Source of the DNA: Actinobacteria bacterium OK074
GTDB lineage: Bacteria > Actinomycetota > Actinomycetes > Streptomycetales > Streptomycetaceae
Direction of reading: 5' to 3'
Length of the DNA stretch: 64,000 nt
Assembly (NCBI GenBank): GCA_001298575.1
Contig: LJCV01000066.1
Span: 31,468 to 95,467, forward strand
Notes under the pieces: model-generated
What the model was told of the DNA's origin: nothing
Seen by the model: the letters and a program-made list of their open reading frames with translations, nothing else
Database searches by the model: none
In this document: in pieces, positions 47,580 through 56,686 of the stretch
Layout: the number at the start of each line of letters is the position of its first letter
Position numbering within the stretch: the stretch's first letter is position 1
Translations under genes and position numbers: made by a program

Positions 47580-48590
47580 ATGCCCAACCCCCGGCCGAGT
47601 GCCGTGTTCGCCATGGACCCGGTGCATCTCCCGCTGCTGTTCCCACCGCCGTTGATGGCCCGGCTGCGGCAGGCGGCGGACATCGATCCGGCGCTCGTGG
47701 TGCGGGAGTTCACCGATCCGGCGGCGGCCGCCGTGCTCGCCGGGGCCGAGGTGCTCGTCACCGGCTGGGGCTGCCCGAGCCTCGACGCGACCGCGTTGGC
47801 CGCGATGCCCCGGCTGCGCGCCGTCCTGCACGCCGCGGGCTCGGTGCGTTCGCTGGTCGGCGAGGCGCTGTGGGAACGCGATGTAACCGTATCCAGCGCC
47901 GCTGTCGGCAACGCGCTGCCGGTCGCCGAGTACGCGCTGGCGATGATCCTGCTCGTGGGCAAGGACTCCTTCGGTTACCGGGAGCGCTTCCGCGCCACGC
48001 ACGCCTACCCCGCCCCCGCCGAGACCGCCGCCATCGGCAACCTGGGCCGCCGGGTGGGGATCATCGGCGCCTCACGCGTGGGACGCCGACTCCTGGAACT
48101 GCTCCGGCCGTTCGACTTCGAGATCACGCTCTACGACCCATACGTCGACGCCGCCGAGGCCGCCGCCCTGGGCGCCGTACCGCTGTCCCTGGAGGACCTG
48201 CTGACCCAGAGCGACATCGTCAGCCTGCACGCGCCCGACATCCCCGAGACGTACCGCATGCTCGACCGGGACCGGCTCGCCCTCATCCGCGACGGAGGCG
48301 TACTGATCAACACCTCGCGCGGCGCGCTGGTCGACCCGGACGCGCTCACCGACGAGTTGGTCTCCGGCCGGCTGAGTGCGGTCCTGGACGTGACCGAGCC
48401 CGAGCCGCTGCCCGCCCACTCCCCGCTCTACCGCCTGCCCAACGTCTTCCTCACCCCGCACATCGCCGGTTCGCTCGGCAACGAGCTGGGCCGCCTCGGC
48501 CGTATCGTCGTCGACGAGCTGGAACGCCTGGTCTCGGGGTTGCCGCCGGCCCACGAGGTGCGCCGCGCGGACCTGGCCCGGCTCGCGTGA
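47580..48590 (+). CDS. D-isomer-specific 2-hydroxyacid dehydrogenase
   Basis: NAD(P)-dependent oxidoreductase of 336 residues. The Rossmann motif is VGIIGASRVG (159-168) with D186 after strand two favouring NAD. Catalytic residues of the family are R247 (NTSRGALVD), a glutamate in VTEPEPLP and H294 (TPHIAGS). AGGAGA lies four bases before ATG 47580. It lies divergent from the uronide operon and upstream of a LacI gene, so it may reduce or oxidise a keto-acid made during uronate catabolism; the substrate is inferred, not seen. One near-operator (AACCGTAT, 47885) lies inside. Confidence 0.9.
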   Translation: MPNPRPSAVFAMDPVHLPLLFPPPLMARLRQAADIDPALVVREFTDPAAAAVLAGAEVLVTGWGCPSLDATALAAMPRLRAVLHAAGSVRSLVGEALWERDVTVSSAAVGNALPVAEYALAMILLVGKDSFGYRERFRATHAYPAPAETAAIGNLGRRVGIIGASRVGRRLLELLRPFDFEITLYDPYVDAAEAAALGAVPLSLEDLLTQSDIVSLHAPDIPETYRMLDRDRLALIRDGGVLINTSRGALVDPDALTDELVSGRLSAVLDVTEPEPLPAHSPLYRLPNVFLTPHIAGSLGNELGRLGRIVVDELERLVSGLPPAHEVRRADLARLA

Positions 48591-48828
48591 ACCGGGTCCT
48601 CGGTCACCCGTTCGGACGCCCCGTCAACACGTCGGCGAGCGCGGGAGACCGTGCCCGCGGAGTGGAAAAGCCGGGCGAAATAATGGGATACGGTTTCGCC
48701 ACCGGCGCGGGTGGTGACACGGACCCGCCCGGCCAGCGGCCCGCGCCGCGGTCGGCCCACTCCGCGTGGTCCCCCCGCCCGCCGGGCGCACGTCCCGCAC
48801 GGTGCACGACGGTCAAGGAGCCGCCACG

Positions 48829-49956
48829 GTGAGTCAGCGCAAAGCAGCAGCGGCCGACACCGGACGGGGCGGCAGGGCCACCATCCGGGACGTGGCCGAG
48901 CGGGCGGGCGTCTCCGTGGCGAGCGTGTCGCGGGTCCTGTCCGGCAACTACCCAGTCTCCGAGGACCTTCGGCGGCGGGTGATGAAGGTCGTACGGGACC
49001 TGGACTACGTCACCAACGCCCACGCCCGCTCCCTGGCCGGCGGCGGCACCCCGACGGTGGCGATCCTCATCAACGACATCACCGGCGCCGCCTTCGCGCA
49101 TGTCGCCAAGGGGGTCGAGAACGCCGCCTCGATGCGCGGCTGGCTCTCCCTGGTCGGCACCACGGGTGACGATCCGGAACGGGAACTCGCGCTCGTCAAC
49201 CTGATGCGTCAACAGGGCGTGGCCGCGGTGGTCCTTCTCGGCGGAGCCTACGACTTCGACGAGTACCAGCTGCGGATGGCCCGCTTCGCCCGTTCCCTTG
49301 ACGCGGCGGGCTCGCATCTCGTGCTGGTGGGCAGGCCACCCCTGGAGGGTGACGTGCCGGCCACGACGGTCGACTACGACAACGAGGGCGGCGCCTACGC
49401 GATGGCCAGCCATCTGCTGTCGGCCGGTCACCGCCGGGTCCTGGTGCTGCCCGGTCACGCCGAACTGACCACGGCCCAGGTCCGGTTGCTGGCCGCGCGG
49501 CGGGCATTCGCGGACTACGGCGTGCAGTTCGACGACGACCTCGTGCAACACGGTACGTACGACTACGCGCACGGCTACGGCGCGGTCGTCGAAGCCCTGC
49601 GCCACAAGCAGGAGTTCACCGGGGTTCTCGCGGGCACCGACGTGGTCGCCGCGGGCGCCATGCAGGCGCTGCGCGAGGCGGGTCTGAGGGTGCCGGAGGA
49701 TGTTTCCGTCGCCGGTTACGACGACATTCCGCTGGCCTCCCAGCTCACCCCGCAGCTGACGACCGTGCACGTGCCGTACGAGGAGATGGGCCGGGTCGCG
49801 CTGCGCGCGGTGATCGGCCGCCGCGACAGCGACGGCCCCCGCAGGCCCGTCGACGGGGAGCACGTCGTGCTGGGCACCCATGTCGTCGTACGGCAGTCGG
49901 TACGTCCGCCGCGGCCGACCATGAAGATCACTCCGTTGAAGGACTACCAGCCGTAG
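48829..49956 (+). CDS. LacI-family transcriptional regulator 2 (GalR-like recognition helix)
   Basis: Regulator of 375 residues. Helix-turn-helix ATIRDVAERAGVSVASVSRVL spans residues 17-37; V30 and A31 at the operator-reading positions equal the Val-Ala pair of E. coli GalR, whose operators have the GTAANCGNTTAC form. The hinge NAHARSLAGG and sensor domain (AGYDDIPLASQLTPQLTTVHV) follow. GTG 48829 has AAGGAG eight bases upstream. It ends 2 bp before a palindrome (49956-49967) that opens a four-site cluster in front of the next ABC importer, which it very probably controls. Confidence 0.93.
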   Translation: MSQRKAAAADTGRGGRATIRDVAERAGVSVASVSRVLSGNYPVSEDLRRRVMKVVRDLDYVTNAHARSLAGGGTPTVAILINDITGAAFAHVAKGVENAASMRGWLSLVGTTGDDPERELALVNLMRQQGVAAVVLLGGAYDFDEYQLRMARFARSLDAAGSHLVLVGRPPLEGDVPATTVDYDNEGGAYAMASHLLSAGHRRVLVLPGHAELTTAQVRLLAARRAFADYGVQFDDDLVQHGTYDYAHGYGAVVEALRHKQEFTGVLAGTDVVAAGAMQALREAGLRVPEDVSVAGYDDIPLASQLTPQLTTVHVPYEEMGRVALRAVIGRRDSDGPRRPVDGEHVVLGTHVVVRQSVRPPRPTMKITPLKDYQP

Positions 49957-50255
49957 CAACCGGTTCGGGGGCGTCCGCGCCCCCGGTACGACCGGGCATG
50001 CGGCGCGTCGCGGTAGCGGCGTTACGTAACCGTTTCCACAGCACTGATCCACAACCGGTTCCTACCTGTTCCGGCAGGGCGCGCAGTCCTCTTCCTCTGC
50101 CGTCATACCCCTTCTGAGCTGGGCAGACCTGCCCGGCCGCAGTGGCCTGCGCCGACGTCCGGACATAACCCGACAGACAACTCGGCGCAACAAATCGCCG
50201 CACACCTCTTGCTACCGGCGGCCCGATGCACCTACCGTCCACGGCAACCGCTTTC
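49956..50255. promoter_or_regulatory. Cluster of four operator-like palindromes upstream of a sugar importer
   Basis: In the 430-bp gap before the binding-protein gene, AANCGNTT occurs at 49958 (GCAACCGGTTCG), 50028 (GTAACCGTTTCC), 50053 (ACAACCGGTTCC) and 50246 (GCAACCGCTTTC). The 50028 and 50053 sites are 25 bp apart, close to two and a half helical turns. The adjacent upstream gene is the GalR-like LacI regulator. Co-operative or looping repression is likely. Confidence 0.75.
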
Positions 50256-50386
50256 TACAACTTCTTCCTGGCCGCTCCAGAAACCGCGTGCCGACGGTTT
50301 CCGTCCGCCGTTTCCGGCCGTCACGAGCCGCCCACCTCCTCCCGAGACCGCACCCGCAACGCCAACTCCCGAAGGATCACGGTCAG

Positions 50387-51718
50387 ATGAACTCCACCAG
50401 CTCCCGCAGAAGAGTCGTCCGCGCCATGGTCGCGGGCCTCGCGCTGACAGGTCTGCTCTCCGCGTGCGGCGGATCCGGCTCCGGGGACAAGGCGTCCTCC
50501 GGTCCCGTGACCATCCCCTTCTGGGGCTGGGCCAACGGCCAGGAGGCCGTCGTCAAGGCATTCAACGCCGGCCACAAGGACGTCCGGCTCAAGTACACGA
50601 AGGTCACCGACCAGCTGACCATGCAGAAGCAGTTGACCAACGCGGTCAAGGCGGGCAACGCGCCCTGCCTGGTGCAGAACACCGCCGAGTACGTGACCAC
50701 GTGGGTGTCGCAGGGCGCGCTCGCGGACATCACCAAGTACGTCGAGCCGATCAAGAGCAAGTTCAACGCGGGTTCGCTGGCGAGCGGCCTGGTGCAGGGC
50801 AAGTACTACGGCGTGCCGACCAGTTCGGCGCCGGCGTTCACGATCTACCGCACGGACATCTTCAAGAAGTACGGCCTGAAGGCGCCGACCACGTGGGCCG
50901 AGTTCGTCGCGGCGGGCAAGGTGCTGAAGAAGCACGGCGTCAAGATCACCAACTACGCCGGTGAGGACCCCAGCACCCTGGAGGTGCTCGCCATGCAGGC
51001 CGGGGCGCACTGGTACGCGATCGACGGCGACGCGTGGAAGATCGACTTCCAGGACGCGGGTAGCCTCAAGGCGGCGAAGGTGATCCAGGAGATCATCGAC
51101 AACGACCTCGCCTCCAAGCTCTCCTTCGCCGACTACGCGGCCGTGCAGCGCAATTACGACAACGGCGGCACCGCGACCCGGCAGATCTCCACCTGGCAGA
51201 TGGCGGGCATGGTGCAGAACTTCACCAAGTCCAACGGCGATTGGGCGCTCGCGCCGTGGCCGACGTACACGGGTGAGGCGGCGAAGACCCCGGCCGGAAC
51301 CAACCAGAGCGGCGGGGTGACGCTGGTGACGAAGCAGTGCGCGCACCAGGAGCAGGCGGCCGAGGCGGCGGTGTGGATGTCCACGAACACCGGTGCGGTC
51401 AAGACCATGGCGAGCCCGACCACCGGCAACGGCGTGATGCCGGCACTGGCCGACAGCGATGCGTACGTCGGGGAAGCGATTTCTTCCAAGTTGCTGGGCT
51501 CGAACTACGAACCGGCCAAGAAGATCGTCACGGACAGCCTGGGCACGGTCACCACCGACTGGGTCTTCGGCCCGGACTGGACGGCCATGTTCACCGAGTT
51601 GCAGAGCGGTTGGGCCAAGGTGGTCAGCAAGCAGGAGACGGTCACCGAACTGCTCGCGCACATGCAGGAGTGGACGGTCAAGGACCTCAAGTCCCGCGGC
51701 ATCAACGTCAAGGGCTGA
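50387..51718 (+). CDS. Extracellular solute-binding lipoprotein of a sugar ABC importer
   Basis: Binding protein of 443 residues with signal peptide RRRVVRAMVAGLALTGLLSAC; C27 in LSAC is the lipid-bearing cysteine. It has SBP family-1 features (TIPFWGWANGQEAVVKAF, FTIYRTDIFKKYGLKAP, PTTWAEFVAAGKVLKKHG). GAAGGA precedes ATG 50387. It is first in an operon with two permeases and a GH43 enzyme, which suggests import of xylo- or arabino-oligosaccharides. A palindrome at 51474 sits in codons GAA-GCG-ATT-TCT, ATT and TCT being rare here. Confidence 0.94.
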   Translation: MNSTSSRRRVVRAMVAGLALTGLLSACGGSGSGDKASSGPVTIPFWGWANGQEAVVKAFNAGHKDVRLKYTKVTDQLTMQKQLTNAVKAGNAPCLVQNTAEYVTTWVSQGALADITKYVEPIKSKFNAGSLASGLVQGKYYGVPTSSAPAFTIYRTDIFKKYGLKAPTTWAEFVAAGKVLKKHGVKITNYAGEDPSTLEVLAMQAGAHWYAIDGDAWKIDFQDAGSLKAAKVIQEIIDNDLASKLSFADYAAVQRNYDNGGTATRQISTWQMAGMVQNFTKSNGDWALAPWPTYTGEAAKTPAGTNQSGGVTLVTKQCAHQEQAAEAAVWMSTNTGAVKTMASPTTGNGVMPALADSDAYVGEAISSKLLGSNYEPAKKIVTDSLGTVTTDWVFGPDWTAMFTELQSGWAKVVSKQETVTELLAHMQEWTVKDLKSRGINVKG

Positions 51719-51727
51719 GGCTTTCCA

Positions 51728-52615
51728 GTGATCCGATCCCAGCGCTGGAAGGGCGCCGCCTTCACGGTGCCCTTCCAACTCGGCTTCGTCTTCCTCTACT
51801 TGATCCCGATCGGGTACGCCGTCTACCAGTCGCTGTTCCTGCAGCAGCAGTCCGGGCTGGGGCTCGGCGGCGGCGCGACGGAGAAGTTCGTCGGCCTGGA
51901 CAACTACCGGGAGGGGCTGACCGACTCGGCGTTCATGGGCTCCGTCCTGCGGGTGGTGCTCTTCGCCTGCGTGCAGATCCCGGTGATGCTGTTCGTCAGC
52001 CTGGTGCTGGCGTTGTTTCTGGATTCGCTTACGTCGAAGGCCGCCGGGCGTTTCCGGATCCTGCTGCTGGTGCCGTACATGATCCCCGGGGTGGTCGCGG
52101 CCATCGTGTGGGTCAACCTGTACAGCCCGGACGTGGGTCCGCTCACCTCGCTCGGCAAGGTGTTCGGGTTCAACTGGAACTTCTTCGCCCCGTCGATGGT
52201 GTGGCCGTCCATCGGCAACCTGCTGACCTGGCACGGCATCGGCTACAACATGGTGATCATCTACTCGGCGCTCCAGGGCGTACCCCGTGAACTGTTCGAG
52301 GCGGCACGGCTCGACGGCGCCTCCGAGATCCGGATCGCCACCAGCATCAAGGTCCCCTACGTGCGCGGGGCGCTCGTCCTGACGGGGCTGTTGTCCATCA
52401 TCCAGATGCTCCAGATCTTCAACGAGCCCGCCCTGTTCCGGAATGTCACCCCGCAGACGGTCAACGACAGCTTCACCCCGATCATGATCATCTACAACGA
52501 GGCGTTCAACGCCGGCAACTACCACTACGCCGCGGCCCTTTCGGTCCTGCTGGCCCTGATCCTCGGCGTGGCCTCCTTCTTCTTCTACCGCCTGACCGCG
52601 AAGGAGGCGGACTGA
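51728..52615 (+). CDS. Carbohydrate ABC transporter permease, MalF-like
   Basis: Membrane subunit of 295 residues, six predicted segments, EAA loop VPRELFEAARLDGASEIRIATSIKVP. GTG 51728 lies nine bases after the binding-protein stop. Its TGA stop shares one base with the ATG of the next permease (TGATG), so the pair is translated together. Confidence 0.94.
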   Translation: MIRSQRWKGAAFTVPFQLGFVFLYLIPIGYAVYQSLFLQQQSGLGLGGGATEKFVGLDNYREGLTDSAFMGSVLRVVLFACVQIPVMLFVSLVLALFLDSLTSKAAGRFRILLLVPYMIPGVVAAIVWVNLYSPDVGPLTSLGKVFGFNWNFFAPSMVWPSIGNLLTWHGIGYNMVIIYSALQGVPRELFEAARLDGASEIRIATSIKVPYVRGALVLTGLLSIIQMLQIFNEPALFRNVTPQTVNDSFTPIMIIYNEAFNAGNYHYAAALSVLLALILGVASFFFYRLTAKEAD

Positions 52616-53565
52616 TGCTGACGACCGACAAAGACACAGAAACCGATTCCAGTAACGATTCCACGCAGCCCGACGCCGGTGCAGGTTCCGGTGCCGTACG
52701 ACGGCGCCCCCGTCCGGACGCCGCCGCGCGCGGCCGGGGCGGACAGCGGTTCCTGCTGGTCGGACTGGTGCTTGCAAGCGTTTACAGCGTGTTCCCGGTG
52801 TGGTGGCTGATCGTGGCCGCGACGAAGGACCGCGTCGGGCTGTACCAGACCAACGGCCTGTGGTTCTCCGGCTGGCACCTGTGGGACAACCTGCACCAGC
52901 TGTTCACCTACCACGACGGCATCTTCCTGCGCTGGACCGCCAACTCCTTCCTGTACGCGGGGGTCGGCTCCCTCGGCGGCACCCTCGTCGCGCTGGCCAC
53001 GGGGTACGGTCTGGCCCGGTTCGACTTCCCCGGCCGTGGGGTGGTGTTCGCGTGCGTGGTGGGATCGTTTCTGATACCGATTGCGCTGCTGACGCTGCCG
53101 CTGTACCTGATGTTCTCGGAGATCGGCCTGGTCGACACCCCCTGGGCGATGCTGATCCCCTGCCTGGTCAACCCGTTCAGCGTGTACCTGGCCAAGGTGT
53201 ACACGGAGGCGACGGTCCCCTTCGAACTCCTGGAGGCGGCCCGCCTGGACGGCGCCGGGGAGCTGCGGATCTTCTTCAGCATCGTGCTGCGGATGATGAC
53301 CACGGGTGGCGCGACCGTGTTCCTGCTGGCCTTCGTCAACACCTGGAACGCCTTCTTCCTGCCGTTGACCGTGCTGCGCGGCGAGAACAACTGGACCCTC
53401 AACCTGGGTCTGTACAACTGGTCGGGCAACCGGCTGGAGTCGGGCGTCGACCTGACCAGCCTGGTCCTGACCGGCGCGCTGCTCTCCATCGTGCCGATGG
53501 CGATCATGATGGTCGCGATGCGCCGCTACTGGCGGACCGGCGTCACCCTCGGAGCCCTCAAGTGA
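52615..53565 (+). CDS. Carbohydrate ABC transporter permease, MalG-like
   Basis: Membrane subunit of 316 residues with a hydrophilic N-terminal extension of about 45 residues rich in Asp, Thr and Arg before six predicted segments. EAA loop: VPFELLEAARLDGAGELRIFFSIVLR. Two palindromes lie inside (52641 in the extension, 52776 at the start of the first membrane segment, codons GCA-AGC-GTT-TAC). Its stop overlaps the GTG of the GH43 gene. Confidence 0.94.
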   Translation: MLTTDKDTETDSSNDSTQPDAGAGSGAVRRRPRPDAAARGRGGQRFLLVGLVLASVYSVFPVWWLIVAATKDRVGLYQTNGLWFSGWHLWDNLHQLFTYHDGIFLRWTANSFLYAGVGSLGGTLVALATGYGLARFDFPGRGVVFACVVGSFLIPIALLTLPLYLMFSEIGLVDTPWAMLIPCLVNPFSVYLAKVYTEATVPFELLEAARLDGAGELRIFFSIVLRMMTTGGATVFLLAFVNTWNAFFLPLTVLRGENNWTLNLGLYNWSGNRLESGVDLTSLVLTGALLSIVPMAIMMVAMRRYWRTGVTLGALK

Positions 53566-55295
53566 CGGCGGCCCGGACCGGGGCACGGACGGTGGCACGC
53601 AATCCGGTCGTCCGCGGCTTCGCGCCCGACCCCTCGCTGGTCCGGGTGGGCAACTGGTACTACATGGCGACGAGTTCGTTCGAGTGGTTCCCGACGATCC
53701 CCCTGCACCGCTCCCGGGACCTGGCGAACTGGGAGTACGCGGGCCACGTCCAGGGCGCGGCTCCCGGGGACTCGCTGGCCGGTGTGCCCGACTCGGGCGG
53801 CATCTGGGCACCCTCGCTCAACTGGGACGGCGAACGGTTCTGGGTGACGTACACGATCGTCCGCTCGGTCGGTACGCCGTACTTCGACCTCGACACCTAC
53901 GTGAGCACGGCCACCGACCCGGCCGGGAAGTGGACCGCCCCGCGCCGGGTCCCGAGTCACGGCTTCGACCCGGCCCTCTTCCACGAGGGGGGCCGGCTGT
54001 GGCTGCTGAACCTCCAGTCCGACCACCGCCCCGGCGGCCGGCGCTTCGCCGGGATCGTCGCGACGGAGTTGGACCGGGAAACGCTTACTACCGTCGGCGA
54101 CACCCACCTGCTGCTCCAGCACGGCCGGCTCGTCGAGGGCCCCAAGCTGCTGAAGCGCGACGGCTGGTACTACCTCGTGCTCGCGGAGGGCGGCACAGGT
54201 TTCGAACACGGTGTCCTGGTCGCGCGCAGCCGTAGCCTCACCGGCCCGTACGACGTCGACGACCGCCCCCTGCTGACCACGCGGGACGACCCGACGCTGC
54301 CGTTGCAGAAGGCCGGACACGCGGAGTTGGCGGAGACACCCGACGGCGAGTGGTTCCTGAGCCACCTCACCGCCCGCCCGCTGCACACCCCCGACGGCCC
54401 CCGCTGCACGCTCGGCCGCGAGACCGCGATCCAGGCGGTGACCTGGGACGCGGAGGGCTGGCCACGGCTGCGGCACGGGGGTTGGCATCCGGCGGCCGAA
54501 GTGGAAGTACCCGGGAGTCCGGCCAGATCCGAGGGGCAAGCCGCAACGGGGGATCCTGCCGTACCGGTGGGGGCGTCGGCACCCCTCCCGACGGGAGCCG
54601 CGGCAGCGATACCGGCGAAGGCCCCGGCACCCGAACCGGACGCGTCCCAACTCCCCTCCCCCGCATCCCCGTTGGCCTGGCCCTGGAGCAGCCTCCGCGG
54701 CTACCCCGATCCGTCCTGGGCCGACGTCACCACCCGCCCCGGCTGGATCCGGCTGCGCGGGCGGCACGGTCCCGAGTCCCGGTGGGCGCACAGTCTGCTG
54801 GCACAGCGGCTCACGGAGCATCGCGCGGAGGCCGAAGTCACCGTCGAGGCACGGCCGTTGACCTTCACCCAGGCGGCCGGTCTGGTGCTCTGGTACGACA
54901 CCCGGTCTTATCTGAGCCTCGATCTGACCTGGGCGGAACCCGTGGGCGAGGGGCAGCACGGCCAGCAGTGGCGGGGCGGCGGCCGTACGGTGCTGAGCCT
55001 CGTCGAGCGCGACGAGGGAGACGTCCGGGAGGTGGTCGTGGTGGAGGTGGAAAACGTTGCGGAACCGCTTACGCTCGGCGTGACCGTCGACGGTGCCGAG
55101 GCCCGCTTCTGGTACCTGCGGGACGGGGAGCGCACACGGATCGGTCCGGTGCTCGACGCCGGTCGGCTGTCCGACGACCACGGTGCCCGACTTCGGTTCA
55201 CGGGCACGATGGCGGGCATCCACGCGTGGGACCTGGTCGACGCGGCGTTCACCGCGGACTTCACCGGGTTCCGGCTCACCTGCACACCGGAGTGA
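53562..55295 (+). CDS. Cytoplasmic GH43 beta-xylosidase/arabinofuranosidase-like enzyme
   Basis: Glycosidase of 577 residues with no signal peptide. The propeller carries FAPDPSLVR (base D23), HGFDPALF (D136) and LVEGPKLL (acid E192). After about residue 320 a Pro/Ala-rich linker leads to a C-terminal concanavalin-like beta-sandwich (GYPDPSWADVTTRPGWIRL), the two-domain layout of XynB-type GH43 enzymes. The linker is longer than usual. GTG 53562 overlaps the permease stop (GTGA), so it is the last gene of the importer operon and should hydrolyse the imported oligosaccharide. Palindromes at 54079 and 55063 use CTT and ACT codons. Confidence 0.9.
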   Translation: MTAARTGARTVARNPVVRGFAPDPSLVRVGNWYYMATSSFEWFPTIPLHRSRDLANWEYAGHVQGAAPGDSLAGVPDSGGIWAPSLNWDGERFWVTYTIVRSVGTPYFDLDTYVSTATDPAGKWTAPRRVPSHGFDPALFHEGGRLWLLNLQSDHRPGGRRFAGIVATELDRETLTTVGDTHLLLQHGRLVEGPKLLKRDGWYYLVLAEGGTGFEHGVLVARSRSLTGPYDVDDRPLLTTRDDPTLPLQKAGHAELAETPDGEWFLSHLTARPLHTPDGPRCTLGRETAIQAVTWDAEGWPRLRHGGWHPAAEVEVPGSPARSEGQAATGDPAVPVGASAPLPTGAAAAIPAKAPAPEPDASQLPSPASPLAWPWSSLRGYPDPSWADVTTRPGWIRLRGRHGPESRWAHSLLAQRLTEHRAEAEVTVEARPLTFTQAAGLVLWYDTRSYLSLDLTWAEPVGEGQHGQQWRGGGRTVLSLVERDEGDVREVVVVEVENVAEPLTLGVTVDGAEARFWYLRDGERTRIGPVLDAGRLSDDHGARLRFTGTMAGIHAWDLVDAAFTADFTGFRLTCTPE

Positions 55296-55404
55296 TCAGG
55301 CGCCCCTCCCCCACCCGGGAGACTCACGCGGGCCTCGCTTCGAACACACTCCTGTTCGAACACGGGGCCCGCAAGCCCACGCCACCCCAACGCCCCGACC
55401 CCCC

Positions 55405-55470
55405 GACACCGACACCGACACCGACACCAGCACCAGCACCAGCACCAGCACCAGCACCAGCACCAGCACT
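55405..55470. repeat. Hexanucleotide tandem repeat, eleven units
   Basis: Four GACACC units (55405-55428) followed by six AGCACC and one AGCACT (55429-55470), all in register. It fills the gap between the GH43 gene and the VOC gene; slippage in this array is likely to vary between strains. The rest of the 243-bp gap holds nothing recognisable. Confidence 0.9.
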
Positions 55471-55538
55471 CAAAGCGAATCCGGCACCTCGGCATCAATC
55501 AAAGCGAAAGCGACCCCCACCACGTACCCTCTCCTCCG

Positions 55539-56087
55539 ATGAACCCCCTTCCCGCAACGCTGGACCATCTCGTCCTCGCGACCCCCGACCTGGCCGCCAC
55601 CGTCGCCGAGTTCACCCGGCGTACCGGCGTGACTCCGGCGCCCGGCGGTGTCCATGTCGGGTTCGGCACCCGCAACCACCTGGTCGGACTGGGCGGCACC
55701 GGTTACCTGGAGATCGTCGGGCCGGACCCGGAGCAGCCCGAGCCGCAGGGCCCGCGCCCGTTCGGCATCGACGACCTGCCCTCCGCGCGCACGATCACCT
55801 GGGCCATCAGCCCGCCCGACCTGGACGCGGCGGTCGCGGCGGCGCTGGCGGGCGGGCACGACCCGGGGCCGGTGCAGAGCATGAGCCGTCGCCGCCCGGA
55901 CGGCACACTGCTGAAGTGGCGCCTGACGCAAGGCAGTTCCACGCATCCCTCGGGCCTGGTGCCGTTCCTCATCGACTGGGGCACCTCGCCCCACCCCTCG
56001 ACGGCGGACCTCCCGGTCACCCCGCTGCTGTCCCTGTCGGCGAGCACCCCGGACCCGGCCGCGATCCGCACCCTCCTTCCACCCTGA
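55539..56087 (+). CDS. Glyoxalase-like (VOC) protein, C-terminus shifted out of frame
   Basis: Glyoxalase_3-like protein of 182 residues (LDHLVLATPDLAATVAEF, GYLEIVGPDPEQPEP, HPSGLVPFLIDWGTSPHPS). The frame stops at 56085-56087 just after LLPP, yet a neighbouring frame continues immediately with a plausible tail (LNTGLPLTEGPTGLTFTLDT, then PRGEVTFT) to a stop at 56168-56170. Adding one C to the CCC run near 56081 would join them. So the gene either carries a one-base deletion or the sequence has a homopolymer error. Function of this family is unclear. Confidence 0.75.
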   Translation: MNPLPATLDHLVLATPDLAATVAEFTRRTGVTPAPGGVHVGFGTRNHLVGLGGTGYLEIVGPDPEQPEPQGPRPFGIDDLPSARTITWAISPPDLDAAVAAALAGGHDPGPVQSMSRRRPDGTLLKWRLTQGSSTHPSGLVPFLIDWGTSPHPSTADLPVTPLLSLSASTPDPAAIRTLLPP

Positions 56088-56251
56088 ACACCGGACTCCC
56101 CCTCACCGAGGGCCCGACGGGCCTCACCTTCACCCTGGACACACCCCGTGGCGAGGTGACCTTCACCTAGCCACCGAAAGCCGTCACCCCGCGGCGGACC
56201 ACGTCCGATTCGTTCAAGACGCCCCCGGCACCCGCCTCGTACGGTGGCCGC

Positions 56252-56686
56252 ATGACTCCACGTTTCGACGCGATCGGCCTGGTGGTGTCCGACCTGGCCG
56301 CCTCTGTCGCCTTCTACCGGCGCCTCGGTTTCGACTTCCCCGAGGGCGCCGCGGACCAGCCGCACGCCGAGGCCGAACTCCCCGGCGGGCTACGGCTGTT
56401 GCTGGACACCGAGGACACCGTGCGGTCCTTCCACCCGGGCTGGCGGACCCCGACCGGCAGCGGACGGGCCGCGCTGGCCCTGCGGTGCGCGAGCCCGCAG
56501 GAAGTGGACTCCGTCTACGAAGAGCTGACTGACCACGAAGAGCTGACGGGAAAAGCGAGCGAAACCGGTTACCACGGTGAACTCAAGCCCTGGGACGCCT
56601 TCTGGGGCCAGCGGTACGCCGTGGTCCACGACCCGGACGGCAACGCGGTCGACCTGTTCGCCCCGCTGCTACCCGAGCCCGAGTAG
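56252..56686 (+). CDS. VOC superfamily (glyoxalase/bleomycin-resistance-like) protein
   Basis: Protein of 144 residues made of two beta-alpha-beta-beta-beta units: [23 protein letters not shown] at the start and [17 protein letters not shown] at the end, where the metal-site glutamate of typical members is Asp. Function could be resistance, dioxygenase-like or unknown. Its last 18 bases overlap the end of the convergent AraC-like gene. Palindrome GAAACCGGTTAC at 56561-56572 encodes E-T-G-Y. Confidence 0.88.
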   Translation: MTPRFDAIGLVVSDLAASVAFYRRLGFDFPEGAADQPHAEAELPGGLRLLLDTEDTVRSFHPGWRTPTGSGRAALALRCASPQEVDSVYEELTDHEELTGKASETGYHGELKPWDAFWGQRYAVVHDPDGNAVDLFAPLLPEPE

